A stretch of 64,000 nucleotides of DNA from Janthinobacterium psychrotolerans (GCF_001677885.1 NZ_LOCQ01000052.1:62001-126000), one strand, 5' to 3'. Positions 46,424 through 55,503 are shown, counted from the stretch's first letter. Notes: generated by a model from the sequence alone, not told the origin. Program-made: numbers and translations.

Positions 46424-47044
46424 TCAGGCAACGTAGAACAAAATGGCGACAAAATGGCAGATACTGCCGGCCAGCACGAACAGATGCCAGATGCCGTGGC
46501 CATGGCGCAGCTTGTGGTCGGTGGCGTAAAAACCGATGCCGCCCGTGTAGCACAGGCCGCCCGCGGCCAGCCACAGGAAACCGTTCCACTCCAGCGCCGC
46601 CAGCAAGGGTTGGATGCCGATCACGATCAGCCAGCCCATCATCACGTAGATCACCAGCGACAGGATGCGCGCGCCTTTGGCATACAGGTATTCCTGCACG
46701 ATGCCGACCAGCGCCAGGCCCCACACCACGCCGAACAGCGACCAGCCCCACGGTCCGCGCAGGGTCACCAGCATGAAGGGCGTGTAGGTGCCCGCTATCA
46801 GCAGGTAGATGGCGCAATGGTCGAGCCGCTGCAGCACGGCCTTGACCCTGGCGCTGCGTATGCTGTGATACAGCGAGGAAGTGACATACAAGGTCAGCAG
46901 CATGGCCGCATACACGCTGCAGCTGACGATTTTCCAGGCGTCGCCCGTCAGCGCCGCCACCACGATCAGCACCACGCCACCGACGGCGGCCAGCGCCGCG
47001 CCGACCACGTGGGAGATGCTGTTGAAGCGTTCGCCGGGGTACAT
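46424..47044 (-). CDS. Hemolysin III family (PAQR-type) membrane protein
   Basis: 206 residues with seven predicted membrane helices. The family motifs are ERFNSISHVVGA at the N-terminus, LYHSI in helix 3 and the final HLFVLAGSICHFVAI, which supply conserved His residues thought to bind zinc in PAQR relatives. Despite the historical name, most bacterial members are not haemolysins; a role in membrane lipid homeostasis is suspected. It lies downstream of the NYN gene after 25 bp on the same strand. Confidence 0.88.
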   Translation of the reverse strand: MYPGERFNSISHVVGAALAAVGGVVLIVVAALTGDAWKIVSCSVYAAMLLTLYVTSSLYHSIRSARVKAVLQRLDHCAIYLLIAGTYTPFMLVTLRGPWGWSLFGVVWGLALVGIVQEYLYAKGARILSLVIYVMMGWLIVIGIQPLLAALEWNGFLWLAAGGLCYTGGIGFYATDHKLRHGHGIWHLFVLAGSICHFVAILFYVA

Positions 47045-47069
47045 GATTAAGCCTGATTCGCCGCCTCAA

Positions 47070-48554
47070 TCAAGCTTCTTCAGCCTTCTTGCGCGCAGGA
47101 CGTCGCGCCGGCGTCTTGCGCGGCGGCTTGGCCGGCTGTTCTTCCACCACCGGCACGACTTCAACCACCGGCGCAACTTCCACCACCGCTTCCACCGCCG
47201 TCTTGGCCGGCTTCTTGGCAGCCGCCGCCTTGCGGGCCGGCGTACGCTTCGGTTTAGGCTTGGCTTCGTCCGGCGTTTCAATCACCGGCTCAACGACCAC
47301 CTCGTCCACCGGCTCTGGCACGAATTCAACCACCGGCGCAGCTTCCACTATCTCCGGCACCGCGGCGCGCGCCTCGCGGTTGTTGCGCCCGCCACGGCCA
47401 TTGCGGCGCGAGCCGCGCTTGGCGTTGTTCTCTTCGGCGGCGACCTCGGTCACGGCATCGATCACCACCGGCGCGTCCTCGGCCACGTCCATCACCGCGA
47501 CCGGTGTTTCCGCCTCGGCTTCGGCCACCGGTACAAAGGCCGGCTGGGCGTTCTCGCCACGGCGCTGCTCATTCTGCTTGCGCCCGCCCCGGCCATTGCG
47601 GCGCGAATCGCGGCGGCTGCCATTCTCGCGGCTGTTCTCTTCGGCCGTGACGGCGACCTCTGTCACCACGCTGTCGATGGTGGCGTCCGCATTGGCAGAG
47701 ACGGGCGCGGCGGCCGCCACCTGGCCGCTGCTGCGGTAAACATAAGCGCCCGATTTTTCATCGCGGCCAAATTCCAGCAGGCCGCGCGCCTGTGCTTCTT
47801 CCAGCAAGTTGCCGAAGGTGCGGAAACCGTAGAACGATTCGCTGAAGTCGGGCTTGCGGCGCTTGATCGCTTCTTTCAGCATCGAGGCCCAGATCTTGCC
47901 GCTGTCGCCGCGTTCGGACACCAGCGCATCGAAGGTGGCCACGGCCATCTCGATCGCCTCGGTCTTGCGCGACTCGTATTTTTCCTTGCGGCGCACTTCC
48001 TCGTCGGGCGTGCGCTTCGGCGCCGGCGTGTCGCGCTCGTCGCGCGCGTCGCCGCGCTTGGCGGCCGTGCGGCGGCTTTCGCGCACCAGGTCGTCGTAAA
48101 AGATGAATTCGTCGCAGTTGGCCACCAGCAGGTCGGAGGTCGACTGCTTGACGCCGACGCCGATCACCTGCTTGGCGTTCTCGCGCAGTTTCGACACCAG
48201 CGGCGAAAAGTCGGAGTCGCCGCTGATGATGACGAAGGTGTTCACATGGGCCTTGGTGTAGCACAGGTCGAGCGCGTCGACCACCAGGCGGATGTCGGCC
48301 GAATTCTTGCCGGACTGGCGCACATGGGGGATTTCGATCAGCTCGAAGTTCGCTTCGTGCATGGTGCCCTTGAAGCTTTTGTAGCGGTCCCAGTCGCAAT
48401 AGGCCTTCTTGACAACGATGCTGCCCTTGAGCAGCAAGCGCTCGAGGATGGGTTTGATGTCGAATTTTTCGTAGTTTGCATCGCGCACGCCGAGGGCGAC
48501 GTTTTCAAAGTCGCAAAACACGGCCATGCTGAGGTTTTCTGGGGATGACGCCAT
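47070..48554 (-). CDS. NYN-domain protein with OST-HTH/LOTUS domain and RGG-like tail
   Basis: 494 residues. The NYN (PIN-like nuclease) domain covers about 10-165, with acidic residues at VFCDFENVA (Asp15), DIRLVVDALD and ISGDSDFSPLV that would hold catalytic metal. A LOTUS/OST-HTH domain follows (about 200-275, SFYGFRTFGNLLEEAQARGLLEF), an RNA-binding module. The remaining 220 residues are disordered, rich in Glu/Val/Pro/Lys, with two copies of a basic Gly/Arg segment beginning RRNGRGGR. An RNA-binding nuclease or RNA-granule protein is inferred; the RNA target is unknown. Confidence 0.85.
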   Translation of the reverse strand: MASSPENLSMAVFCDFENVALGVRDANYEKFDIKPILERLLLKGSIVVKKAYCDWDRYKSFKGTMHEANFELIEIPHVRQSGKNSADIRLVVDALDLCYTKAHVNTFVIISGDSDFSPLVSKLRENAKQVIGVGVKQSTSDLLVANCDEFIFYDDLVRESRRTAAKRGDARDERDTPAPKRTPDEEVRRKEKYESRKTEAIEMAVATFDALVSERGDSGKIWASMLKEAIKRRKPDFSESFYGFRTFGNLLEEAQARGLLEFGRDEKSGAYVYRSSGQVAAAAPVSANADATIDSVVTEVAVTAEENSRENGSRRDSRRNGRGGRKQNEQRRGENAQPAFVPVAEAEAETPVAVMDVAEDAPVVIDAVTEVAAEENNAKRGSRRNGRGGRNNREARAAVPEIVEAAPVVEFVPEPVDEVVVEPVIETPDEAKPKPKRTPARKAAAAKKPAKTAVEAVVEVAPVVEVVPVVEEQPAKPPRKTPARRPARKKAEEA

Positions 48555-48639
48555 AGTGATTTGTTCTCAAGTGATGGGTAGGCTTGCCCCGATTATACCG
48601 AAGCGGGCAGTCGCGGCAGGTCTTATCGTACGCGCAATC

Positions 48640-49797
48640 CTATTGCCCGCCCGCCGGCCACACCACATTGTCATCGACCACATAGAGCTGACAGGGTGCG
48701 CTGCTGCCCTGCTGGCATGAGTCCAGCGCCCGAACGTCCGGGCTTTCGCCCTCCTCGGCCCAGCCCCAGGCGCCGCTGGACGACACGGCAAAGGCGCGCG
48801 GCCGCAGCTTGTTCAAAAAGGCGCGGTAGGCGGCGCGGCCACTCTCGGCCAGGTAGGGCACGGCGCCGATATCGGCGCGGCTGGCAAATTGGGTGGCCGC
48901 CAGCGGCGCAGGTTCGGCCAGGGCAACCACCGGCGCGGCCGGCATGCCGATGCGGCGCAGGAAGCGCTCGGTGGGCGCCAGCCACACGGCCACGCCGTCG
49001 CGGCTGCCCAGGGTCAGGTGCGCGTCGCGCTTGAAGGCGCCATAGGCGAGCAGCTCGGCCTGGCCACCGGCCGCCGTATAAGCCTGGTACAGGCGCCGCA
49101 CCAGCGGTGGCGCGAAATAGGCGTCGTTCTCGCCATACAGCCACAGGCTGGGCACCTGGCTGGCCGCGCCCAGCGCGGCAAACGCCTGTGTCAACGCCGC
49201 CTGCCAGTCGCACGCGCCGTCATCGATGCGCAGGCCGCCGGCAAAATTGAGCACGCCGCGCACGCCAGGCAGCCGCTGAGTCGCCAGCGACAGCGCCGCC
49301 AGGCCGCCATACGACTGGCCGGCGAGCACGATGCGGCTGGCATCGACCCAGCTCTGGCGCCGCGCATAGGCCAGCGCGTCGCGCACGTCGCGCGCCTGGC
49401 CGGCGGCGTTGGCCGCCATGTCGCAGCCATGGTCACGGTAGCTGCCGCTCGAGCCGGCATAGCCGGCGCGCATCGGCAGCATCACGGCATAGCCGCGCCG
49501 GACGAATTCGGTCGCCATATAAATAAAACGTTCGCGCGGCTGCCGCCGTGCCGGCCCCGGCTGCTTGCCGTGATTCATCAGCAGCAGCGGGAACGGCCCG
49601 GCGCCCGGCGGGCGAAATACGGTGGTTTCCAGCGATTCATGGCCGCCGTCGCCGGATGCCAGCATGATGACTTCTTCGCGCAAGCCTGCATCCAGAGGCA
49701 ACGGCGATGCGTGAACAAGCATGGGCAAGCTGAACAGGAGACCGAGCGGGAGACTGAGCGACAGGCGGCAGGCAGGCGGGAAAATAAGCAACTCCAT
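48640..49797 (-). CDS. Secreted alpha/beta hydrolase (dienelactone-hydrolase-like)
   Basis: 385 residues with a signal peptide (hydrophobic stretch to about residue 30). The alpha/beta hydrolase fold shows in VFRPPGAGPFPLLLMNHGKQP, the oxyanion region, and the nucleophile elbow GQSYGG (Ser162). A later YGENDAYFAPPLVRRL contains the likely Asp and DAHLTLGS the catalytic His. Such proteins hydrolyse esters in the periplasm or outside the cell. Substrate not known. It stands alone, with 85 bp to the NYN gene. Confidence 0.83.
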   Translation of the reverse strand: MELLIFPPACRLSLSLPLGLLFSLPMLVHASPLPLDAGLREEVIMLASGDGGHESLETTVFRPPGAGPFPLLLMNHGKQPGPARRQPRERFIYMATEFVRRGYAVMLPMRAGYAGSSGSYRDHGCDMAANAAGQARDVRDALAYARRQSWVDASRIVLAGQSYGGLAALSLATQRLPGVRGVLNFAGGLRIDDGACDWQAALTQAFAALGAASQVPSLWLYGENDAYFAPPLVRRLYQAYTAAGGQAELLAYGAFKRDAHLTLGSRDGVAVWLAPTERFLRRIGMPAAPVVALAEPAPLAATQFASRADIGAVPYLAESGRAAYRAFLNKLRPRAFAVSSSGAWGWAEEGESPDVRALDSCQQGSSAPCQLYVVDDNVVWPAGGQ

Positions 49798-49994
49798 GGA
49801 GCGGAAAAAAACACCAGCGTCGAGTCTAGTTCAAGGATTACTCAAAGCAATATTAAAGAATTATCGACAGCAAGTTTTTTCTCGGCAGCCATTTACTTTC
49901 CCACAAGGTGAGGTACTTAACACCGTGTCAATCTTGTCTGTTCTATGCTGAAGTTCTCGGCACAACAACCGCCGGTACCTACAAGGAGCATGGA

Positions 49995-50411
49995 ATGCGT
50001 AACGCAATAAAACTCATCAGCCTGACGCTGGCACTGGCGTGCAGCGCCTCGATCGCCACGGCGCAAACGGCGCCGCATGCCAACGATCAAAGCAAGCCTG
50101 GCGTCGCCAGCCCGGCGGCCGACAATTCGGACATGAACGAACGCGACAAGGGCACCGCCAGCCAGACGCCACAGAAGCAGTCGAACGCCAAAACCGACCG
50201 CACGCTGCTGGCCGAAGCGCGCAAGGCCGTGGTCAAGGACGAGTCGCTGTCGACCACCGCCCATAACGTGAAGATCCTCGTGAAAAACGGCGTCGTGACG
50301 CTGCGCGGCCCGGTCAAATCGGCCGAGGAAAAAACCAGAATTGAAGAACTGATCAAGCCGCTGGCCGGCGTGAACCGCATCGACAACAAACTCGATATCA
50401 AAACCAATTAA
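49995..50411 (+). CDS. Periplasmic BON-domain protein
   Basis: 138 residues. A signal peptide ends near residue 23 (ATAQ). The BON domain covers about 70-136, with the alpha-beta pattern SLSTTAHNVKILVKNGVVTLRGPVKSAEEKTRIEELIKPLAGVNRIDNKLDI. BON proteins such as OsmY bind phospholipids and respond to osmotic stress. The next gene follows at 26 bp and encodes a glycine-zipper protein, probably in one operon. The AAGGAGC ribosome-binding site precedes the ATG. Confidence 0.88.
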   Translation: MRNAIKLISLTLALACSASIATAQTAPHANDQSKPGVASPAADNSDMNERDKGTASQTPQKQSNAKTDRTLLAEARKAVVKDESLSTTAHNVKILVKNGVVTLRGPVKSAEEKTRIEELIKPLAGVNRIDNKLDIKTN

Positions 50412-50436
50412 ACAACACCCATCAAGGAGTATCACC

Positions 50437-50961
50437 ATGAGCAAGAACGCCGTTTATTGCATCGCCCAGGAACACACCCAGGCCGAAGTCATCGTCAACT
50501 CGCTGAAAGACGCCGGCTTCTCGAACAACGATATCTCGGTGCTGTTCCCGGACAAGACCGGCACCCGCGATTTCGCCCATGAGCAAAACACCAAGATGCC
50601 GGAAGGCGCGGCCACCGGCGGCGTGGCCGGCATGGGTACCGGCGCCGTGCTGGGCTGGCTGGTGGGCATCGGCTCGCTGGCGATCCCAGGCGTCGGCCCG
50701 TTCATCGCGGCCGGCCCGATCATGGCGGCCCTCGGCGGCGCGGCCATCGGCGGCGCGGCGGGCGGGATTGTCGGCGGCCTGGTCGGCATGGGCATTCCCG
50801 AACTGGAAGCCAAGCAGTACGACGACAAGGTTCGCAACGGCAATATCCTGATCTCGGTGCATACCGAGTCGTCGGACCAGATCAAGGTCGTCAAGGAAAT
50901 TTTCGAGCGCGCCAACGCGCACGACATCAAGTCGACCTCGGAATCGCACGCACCTACCTGA
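50437..50961 (+). CDS. Glycine-zipper stress-type membrane-inserting protein
   Basis: 174 residues. The N-terminal 55 residues resemble a small ferredoxin-like or ACT-like fold (YCIAQEHTQAEVIVNSLKDAGFSNNDISVLFP). The middle (about 60-123) is a Gly/Ala-rich hydrophobic stretch in glycine-zipper spacing (GAVLGWLVGIGSLAIPGVGPFIAAGPIMAALGGAAIGGAAGG). The C-terminal part (NGNILISVHTESSDQIKVVKEIFERA) repeats the N-terminal fold pattern. Such proteins are often stress- or cold-induced; no exact family name can be assigned with certainty. It follows the BON gene and ends at a terminator. Confidence 0.7.
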   Translation: MSKNAVYCIAQEHTQAEVIVNSLKDAGFSNNDISVLFPDKTGTRDFAHEQNTKMPEGAATGGVAGMGTGAVLGWLVGIGSLAIPGVGPFIAAGPIMAALGGAAIGGAAGGIVGGLVGMGIPELEAKQYDDKVRNGNILISVHTESSDQIKVVKEIFERANAHDIKSTSESHAPT

Positions 50962-50986
50962 TGCGCCGCTGATTTCTGATGCAAGC

Positions 50987-51012
50987 ATGCCACCTTCGGG
51001 TGGCATTTTTTA
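50987..51012 (+). terminator. Rho-independent terminator after the BON/glycine-zipper pair
   Basis: The stem ATGCCACC/GGGTGGCAT with a 3-nt loop and a run of T from 51006. Confidence 0.8.
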
Positions 51013-51062
51013 TCGGCAACAGCAGACAGGAGTAAACTGGCAGTCTACTTCAGGGAGCCATC

Positions 51063-51425
51063 ATGTCCATCTCCGCCCTCACCACCGGCACCTCGGGCCT
51101 GAGCGCCAACCAGCGCGCGCTGGACGTGGCCGCCAACAATGTCGCCAACGCCAATACGCCCGGCTTCCAGCCACAGCGCACCCAGTTCCGGGAAAGCAGC
51201 CCGGCAGGCAGCGGCGTGACCCTGTCCGCCGAGGGACGCCGGCTGTCGGCCAGCGAAAACACTGCCGCCCCATCCGAGGCAGCTGCTGCCAGCCGTACGA
51301 ACGGCGTGGGCCTGGCGTCCGAACTGAGCGACACCCTGGTCTACCAGGCCGGCTTCAACCTGTCGGCCAATGTGGTAAAAGCCGCTGGCCAGGCGCTGGG
51401 CAGCCTGATCGACGTGAAAAGCTGA
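51063..51425 (+). CDS. Mini flagellar-rod-like protein (orphan)
   Basis: 120 residues. The N-terminal 30 residues match the flagellar basal-body rod signature (SISALTTGTSGLSANQRALDVAANNVANANTPGF), and the C-terminal 40 (LASELSDTLVYQAGFNLSANVVKAAGQALGSLIDV) match the rod/hook coiled-coil end. The large central domain found in FlgC, FlgF or FlgG is missing, replaced by a 50-residue Ala/Ser-rich linker. No other flagellar gene lies nearby. It could be a secreted axial-family protein used outside the flagellum, or a decayed gene kept by selection. Confidence 0.8.
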   Translation: MSISALTTGTSGLSANQRALDVAANNVANANTPGFQPQRTQFRESSPAGSGVTLSAEGRRLSASENTAAPSEAAAASRTNGVGLASELSDTLVYQAGFNLSANVVKAAGQALGSLIDVKS

Positions 51426-51495
51426 CGCCAGCGCCGGCGGCTATCGTGATGCAAGCCTGCGCCAGGGCTGGCACGCCCGCTCTACAATAAGCGGC

Positions 51496-52806
51496 ATGAA
51501 CAAACACCTCGCCGCCCTGCTGCTCGCTGGCGCCAGCATGCTTCCCCTCGCGGCGCACAGCGCCGATTTTTATGTCGCGCCGCAAGGCAATGACCAGGCC
51601 GATGGCAGCCAGGCCGCGCCCTGGGCCTCGTTCATGCATGCGCAGTCGCAGGCGCACCCGGGCGACACCGTGTATTTTCGCGGCGGACGCTACCCCATCA
51701 TGGCCGGCGTGAACACCTGCGCCAGCCGCACGGCGGTGGTTGACGCCATCCGCGTCGACAAGAGCGGCCGCGACGGCCAGCCGATACGCTACTGGGCCTA
51801 CCCGGGCGAAAAGCCCGTGTTCGACTTCAGCGCCATGAAAGACGATTGCCGGGTCAAGGGGCTGGCGGTCACCGCCAGCTGGGTGCACCTGAAGGGGCTG
51901 GAAATCACGGGCGCGCCGCAGCAGCCGCAAAATCGCCTCAATCACGAATCATGGGGCGTATGGATCAATGGCAGCCACGATATTTTCGAGCAGTTCGACC
52001 TGCACCACAATATGGGACCGGGCCTGTTCATCCAGAACGGCAGCCATAACCTGGTGCTCAACAGCGACTCGCACCACAACTACGACCCGTACACCTCGAA
52101 TGGCGCCGGGCAAAGCGCCGACGGCTTCGGCGCCCATATCAAGGCCAACCAGCCCGGCAATGTGTTTCGCGGCTGCCGCGCGTGGGCCAACAGCGACGAC
52201 GGCTTCGACCTGATCAACGCCTATTCTCCCGTCACCATCGAATCGTCCTGGGCCTGGCGCCAGGGCTATCTGCCGGGCACCACCACGCCGCTGGCGGCCG
52301 GCAATGGCAACGGCATCAAGGCCGGCGGCTACGGCGGCGTGTATGTGGCCAACGGCGTCAGGCACACGGTGCGCTTTTCGGTGGCCTTCCTGAACAAGGC
52401 GGCGGGCTTCTATGCCAACCACCATCCGCTGGCGATCGACTTCTTCAACAATACGGCGTTTGGCAACGGCAGCAACTTCGACCTGCTCGGCATCGCGCCC
52501 GATGGCTCGCCCATCAGCGTTGGCAATCTGCGCAACAACCTGGCCTACAAGGGCCGGCTGCTGGTCCATGCCGAGGGCCTCGACATGAACCACAATTCGT
52601 GGACCTTGCCGGCGACGGTGACCGACCGCGATTTCGACGACGTTGGCGCCACCGGCTGGGATGCGCCACGCCAGGCCGACGGCAGCCTGCCGGTGCTGCG
52701 CAGCTATCACCTGCGCAGCAGCAGTGCCCTGATCGGCCAGGGCGTCGATGTCGGCCTGCCATTCAAGGGCACGGCGCCGGACCTGGGGGCGTTCAGCGCA
52801 CCGTGA
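51496..52806 (+). CDS. Secreted pectate-lyase-like protein (PL9-type right-handed beta-helix)
   Basis: 436 residues. A signal peptide ends near residue 22 (HSA). The N-terminus DFYVAPQGNDQADGSQAAPWASF is shared by many PL9-type polysaccharide lyases, followed by repeated Asn-rich beta-helix coils (NGSHDIFEQFDLHHNMGPGLFIQNGSHN, GNGIKAGGYGGVYVANGV). DDGFDLIN could hold part of a calcium site and GIKAG the region of the catalytic Lys of this fold. Substrate assignment, pectin or another uronic polymer, is tentative. Its 3' end overlaps the convergent PHP lipoprotein by 14 bp. Confidence 0.78.
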   Translation: MNKHLAALLLAGASMLPLAAHSADFYVAPQGNDQADGSQAAPWASFMHAQSQAHPGDTVYFRGGRYPIMAGVNTCASRTAVVDAIRVDKSGRDGQPIRYWAYPGEKPVFDFSAMKDDCRVKGLAVTASWVHLKGLEITGAPQQPQNRLNHESWGVWINGSHDIFEQFDLHHNMGPGLFIQNGSHNLVLNSDSHHNYDPYTSNGAGQSADGFGAHIKANQPGNVFRGCRAWANSDDGFDLINAYSPVTIESSWAWRQGYLPGTTTPLAAGNGNGIKAGGYGGVYVANGVRHTVRFSVAFLNKAAGFYANHHPLAIDFFNNTAFGNGSNFDLLGIAPDGSPISVGNLRNNLAYKGRLLVHAEGLDMNHNSWTLPATVTDRDFDDVGATGWDAPRQADGSLPVLRSYHLRSSSALIGQGVDVGLPFKGTAPDLGAFSAP

Positions 52807-54418
52807 CGAATACCGGATTCGAATAGAACCACAGGCTGCGGTAGTTGCGGTCGTTGATGTCGTTGAAGCGCTGCAGGTTGTCGGCGCCGGCCGTGCGCTG
52901 GTCGGCCAGCGGTTCGCCGCCCTGGGTCAGGCCGGCCACGTCCACGCCCAGGTTGGTGCCGCGCAGGCGAAAATACTGGCTTTTTGAAGCGACGGTGTCG
53001 TAACTGATGGTGTAATAGCCGTCCGCGCCCAGCTTCCAGTCGGCGCTGGTAAAGCGCTTCACCACGCGGGTAGATGCATTGGTGGCCACCGCATACGCCG
53101 CCGTGCCCTGCGCCGCTTTTGCGCCCACATCGCCGGCGATCAGGTCGACATGGTCGACCACCGGCTTGACGCTGGCGGCCATGCCGCTGTCGACCGGCTT
53201 TTCGTAGTTGTTTTTCGCCGGGCTCTTGAAGCGGATGGTAATGGTGACCTTCTCGCCGCTGACGACCTGGAGTTCGCCGCCCATTTCCTTGCGTTCCCTG
53301 GCGCCGGCCAGGTTGAAGTCGAGCGCGTTGATCAGGTCACCGTAGACGGAGAACATTTTCCCCGAGCGCAGTCCCTGCAGCAGGTCTTTCGCGGTGGCGG
53401 CGCCGCTGGCGCCGTTGAACACATAATTTTTTGCGTATTCGCCCGGGAAGTAACCGCTGCTGTTGTTGCCGACGATCTTGAAGTGGGTGTCCGAGTCGGT
53501 CAGGTTCCAGACCCGGCGCCCTTCGCCCAGCAAGGCGTCCCACACGCCACCGACTTTCGCCACCACGTAGTCGACGCCGCCATAGGCGCGCAGCGGCGCG
53601 TTCTCGGGCGTGTAGGCGGCGGTATAGCCGCCACGGTCCGGCTCCATCTGGTTGCCGACCATGCCTTCGATGGCGAACACGATGTTGGGCGCCAGGTCGT
53701 TGAAGCGGCGGAAGTCTTCCACCGTGTAGCTGCCCTTGTTGCGCGACGGGTGGTTGATCACCGCATAGCTGGTGTTCGGGTAATTGTCCTTGAGCCAGCC
53801 GATGGCCTTGAGCGCATCGTCGCCGGTCTTGTTGTAGCGCGTCGCGCCGTATTTGGCCTTCCAGGCCGCCACGTCGGTCGTATCGAACATGGTGGCGTCG
53901 CGGGTGGTAAACAGGTATTCGAATTCGCGCACGCCACCGGTGCTGACGGCCAGCTTGTCGCCGCCGTCGAAAATGCCGATGCCGATATGGTCATGGGTCG
54001 GCATATCCCATTCGAAGCCCGAGAAAATCAGCTTGCTGGCGTAAGCGGCGCCCGGCGCCTGCAGCGCGGCCAGGCGCGGCAGCTCGTAGCGCTCGACGCC
54101 GGTCGCCATCGGTATCGGCGCAGCCAGCAGATTGCCCTTGTCGTCACGGGTCGACACGCGCAGGTGATTGGTCACCGCCATCCAGTCCAGGCCATAGGTA
54201 TTGAACGCCTTGCTCAATACCTTGTCCAGGGTCTGGCTGACGTCGGCGTCGGCCGACTGCGTGGTGTGGGTGTGCAGGTCGCCGGCGATCCAGCGGCCCT
54301 GGGCGATTGGCGGCACGACGAAGGTATCGTCGCCGCCGCAGGCAGCGGCGACGACGCCGATGGCAATCGCGGTGGGGATCAGCAGGTGGCGCGGGGACAG
54401 GCGTGGCAGGTGCGGCAT
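52793..54418 (-). CDS. PHP-type metal-dependent phosphoesterase lipoprotein
   Basis: 541 residues from the ATG at 54418. The signal ends in VAAACGG with lipidated Cys27. The PHP metal motif DLHTHT follows near residue 46, then VTNHL, where PHP enzymes keep further ligands, and NHPSR. The middle and C-terminal parts contain LTDSDTHFK, a likely final ligand, and a beta-rich tail. PHP proteins hydrolyse phosphoesters with three metals; this one acts outside the cytoplasm. No assignment of substrate is possible. It converges on the pectate-lyase-like gene, which may or may not be functionally linked. Confidence 0.78.
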   Translation of the reverse strand: MPHLPRLSPRHLLIPTAIAIGVVAAACGGDDTFVVPPIAQGRWIAGDLHTHTTQSADADVSQTLDKVLSKAFNTYGLDWMAVTNHLRVSTRDDKGNLLAAPIPMATGVERYELPRLAALQAPGAAYASKLIFSGFEWDMPTHDHIGIGIFDGGDKLAVSTGGVREFEYLFTTRDATMFDTTDVAAWKAKYGATRYNKTGDDALKAIGWLKDNYPNTSYAVINHPSRNKGSYTVEDFRRFNDLAPNIVFAIEGMVGNQMEPDRGGYTAAYTPENAPLRAYGGVDYVVAKVGGVWDALLGEGRRVWNLTDSDTHFKIVGNNSSGYFPGEYAKNYVFNGASGAATAKDLLQGLRSGKMFSVYGDLINALDFNLAGARERKEMGGELQVVSGEKVTITIRFKSPAKNNYEKPVDSGMAASVKPVVDHVDLIAGDVGAKAAQGTAAYAVATNASTRVVKRFTSADWKLGADGYYTISYDTVASKSQYFRLRGTNLGVDVAGLTQGGEPLADQRTAGADNLQRFNDINDRNYRSLWFYSNPVFVTVR

Positions 54419-54555
54419 GATGGTTTCCGGACGGTGGGTTGACAGTGCCGGCACGATAGCACCAGTCTGTTACCGCCTGATGACGACAAATGGTTACCAT
54501 AAAAACAAGCGATGCCAGCAGGCAATTACGGCACGCTTTTAGTGCGCCGCACCAT

Positions 54556-54593
54556 TTCGCTGTGCGAACGAATGTTTCACAAAACGGTTGACA
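54556..54593 (+). promoter_or_regulatory. Possible IclR operator and promoter
   Basis: A short inverted repeat TTCGC-TGT-GCGAA (54556-54568) lies 19 bp before a perfect -35 TTGACA (54588-54593). Seventeen bases later the -10 position reads CAAACT, which is weak. Such promoters often need activation, fitting an IclR-family regulator, but the assignment is tentative. Confidence 0.35.
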
Positions 54594-54637
54594 TGGGGGG
54601 TGTCGCTGGGCAAACTGAATGACAGGAGCGAGACAAA

Positions 54638-55474
54638 ATGAACGCCAATCTGAACAATATGCAGCCTGCGATCGATCCGGAAATCGTCGTCTTCAGCGAC
54701 GAGGACGAAGGCAAGGACCGCCAGTTCGTCAATGCGCTGGCGCGTGGCCTGGAAGTGCTGCGCTGCTTTCGTCCCGGCGAAATCTACCTGTCGAACGCCG
54801 ACATGGCCAGGCGCACGGCGATCCCCAGGCCGACCATTTCGCGCCTGACCTATACCCTGACGAAACTGGGCTACCTCAATTATTCCGAACAGCTGGGCAA
54901 GTACCAGTTGGGCGCCGGCGTGCTGGCGCTGGGCTACCGCATGCTGTCGAACCTGGACGTGCGCAAGATGGCGCGCCCGCTGATGGAGGAACTGGCCGAG
55001 CATGCGCAGGCGTCGGTGTCGATGGGCACGCGCGACCGGCTCAGCATGGTGTACGTGGAAACCTGCCGCAGCAGCGCCAATGTCACCTTGCGCCTCGACG
55101 TCGGCTCGCGCATTCCCCTGATGACGACGGCGATGGGCAAGGCGCTGCTGTGCATCCTGCCGCAGTCGGAACGCGACTACCTGATGGACCATGCGCGCAC
55201 CCACGACACCGAACGCTGGCCGCGCATCAAGGCCGGCATCGAGCAGGGTTTCAGGGACTACCAGGAGCGCGGTTTTTGCATCTCGGCCGGCGAATGGCAG
55301 AACGACATCCACGCCGTGGGCGTGCCCATGCTGGGTCTTGATGGCGAGCAGGTGATGGCCTTCAACTGCGGCGGCCCGGCTTTTCTGCTGTCGCGCGACA
55401 AGCTCGAATCGGACCTGGGCCCGCGCTTGGTGGCGCTGGTGAAAAACATCGAATCCAATCTGGGCCGCGGCTAG
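54638..55474 (+). CDS. IclR-family transcriptional regulator
   Basis: 278 residues. The N-terminal winged helix (about 30-90) reads NALARGLEVLRCFRPGEIYLSNADMARRTAIPRPTISRLTYTLTKLGYL. The C-terminal ligand-binding domain (about 105-270) has MSMGTRDRLSMVYVE, the MTTAMGKALLC loop and a segment ending GVPMLGLDGEQVMAFNCGGPAF. It is the first gene of a same-strand cluster with acyl-CoA dehydrogenase, CoA ligase and a Liv importer, only 29 bp before the dehydrogenase, so it probably controls this cluster in response to its substrate or CoA ester. Confidence 0.93.
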   Translation: MNANLNNMQPAIDPEIVVFSDEDEGKDRQFVNALARGLEVLRCFRPGEIYLSNADMARRTAIPRPTISRLTYTLTKLGYLNYSEQLGKYQLGAGVLALGYRMLSNLDVRKMARPLMEELAEHAQASVSMGTRDRLSMVYVETCRSSANVTLRLDVGSRIPLMTTAMGKALLCILPQSERDYLMDHARTHDTERWPRIKAGIEQGFRDYQERGFCISAGEWQNDIHAVGVPMLGLDGEQVMAFNCGGPAFLLSRDKLESDLGPRLVALVKNIESNLGRG

Positions 55475-55503
55475 GCGCCCTTCCATCTACGCAAAAGGAT
55501 CAC

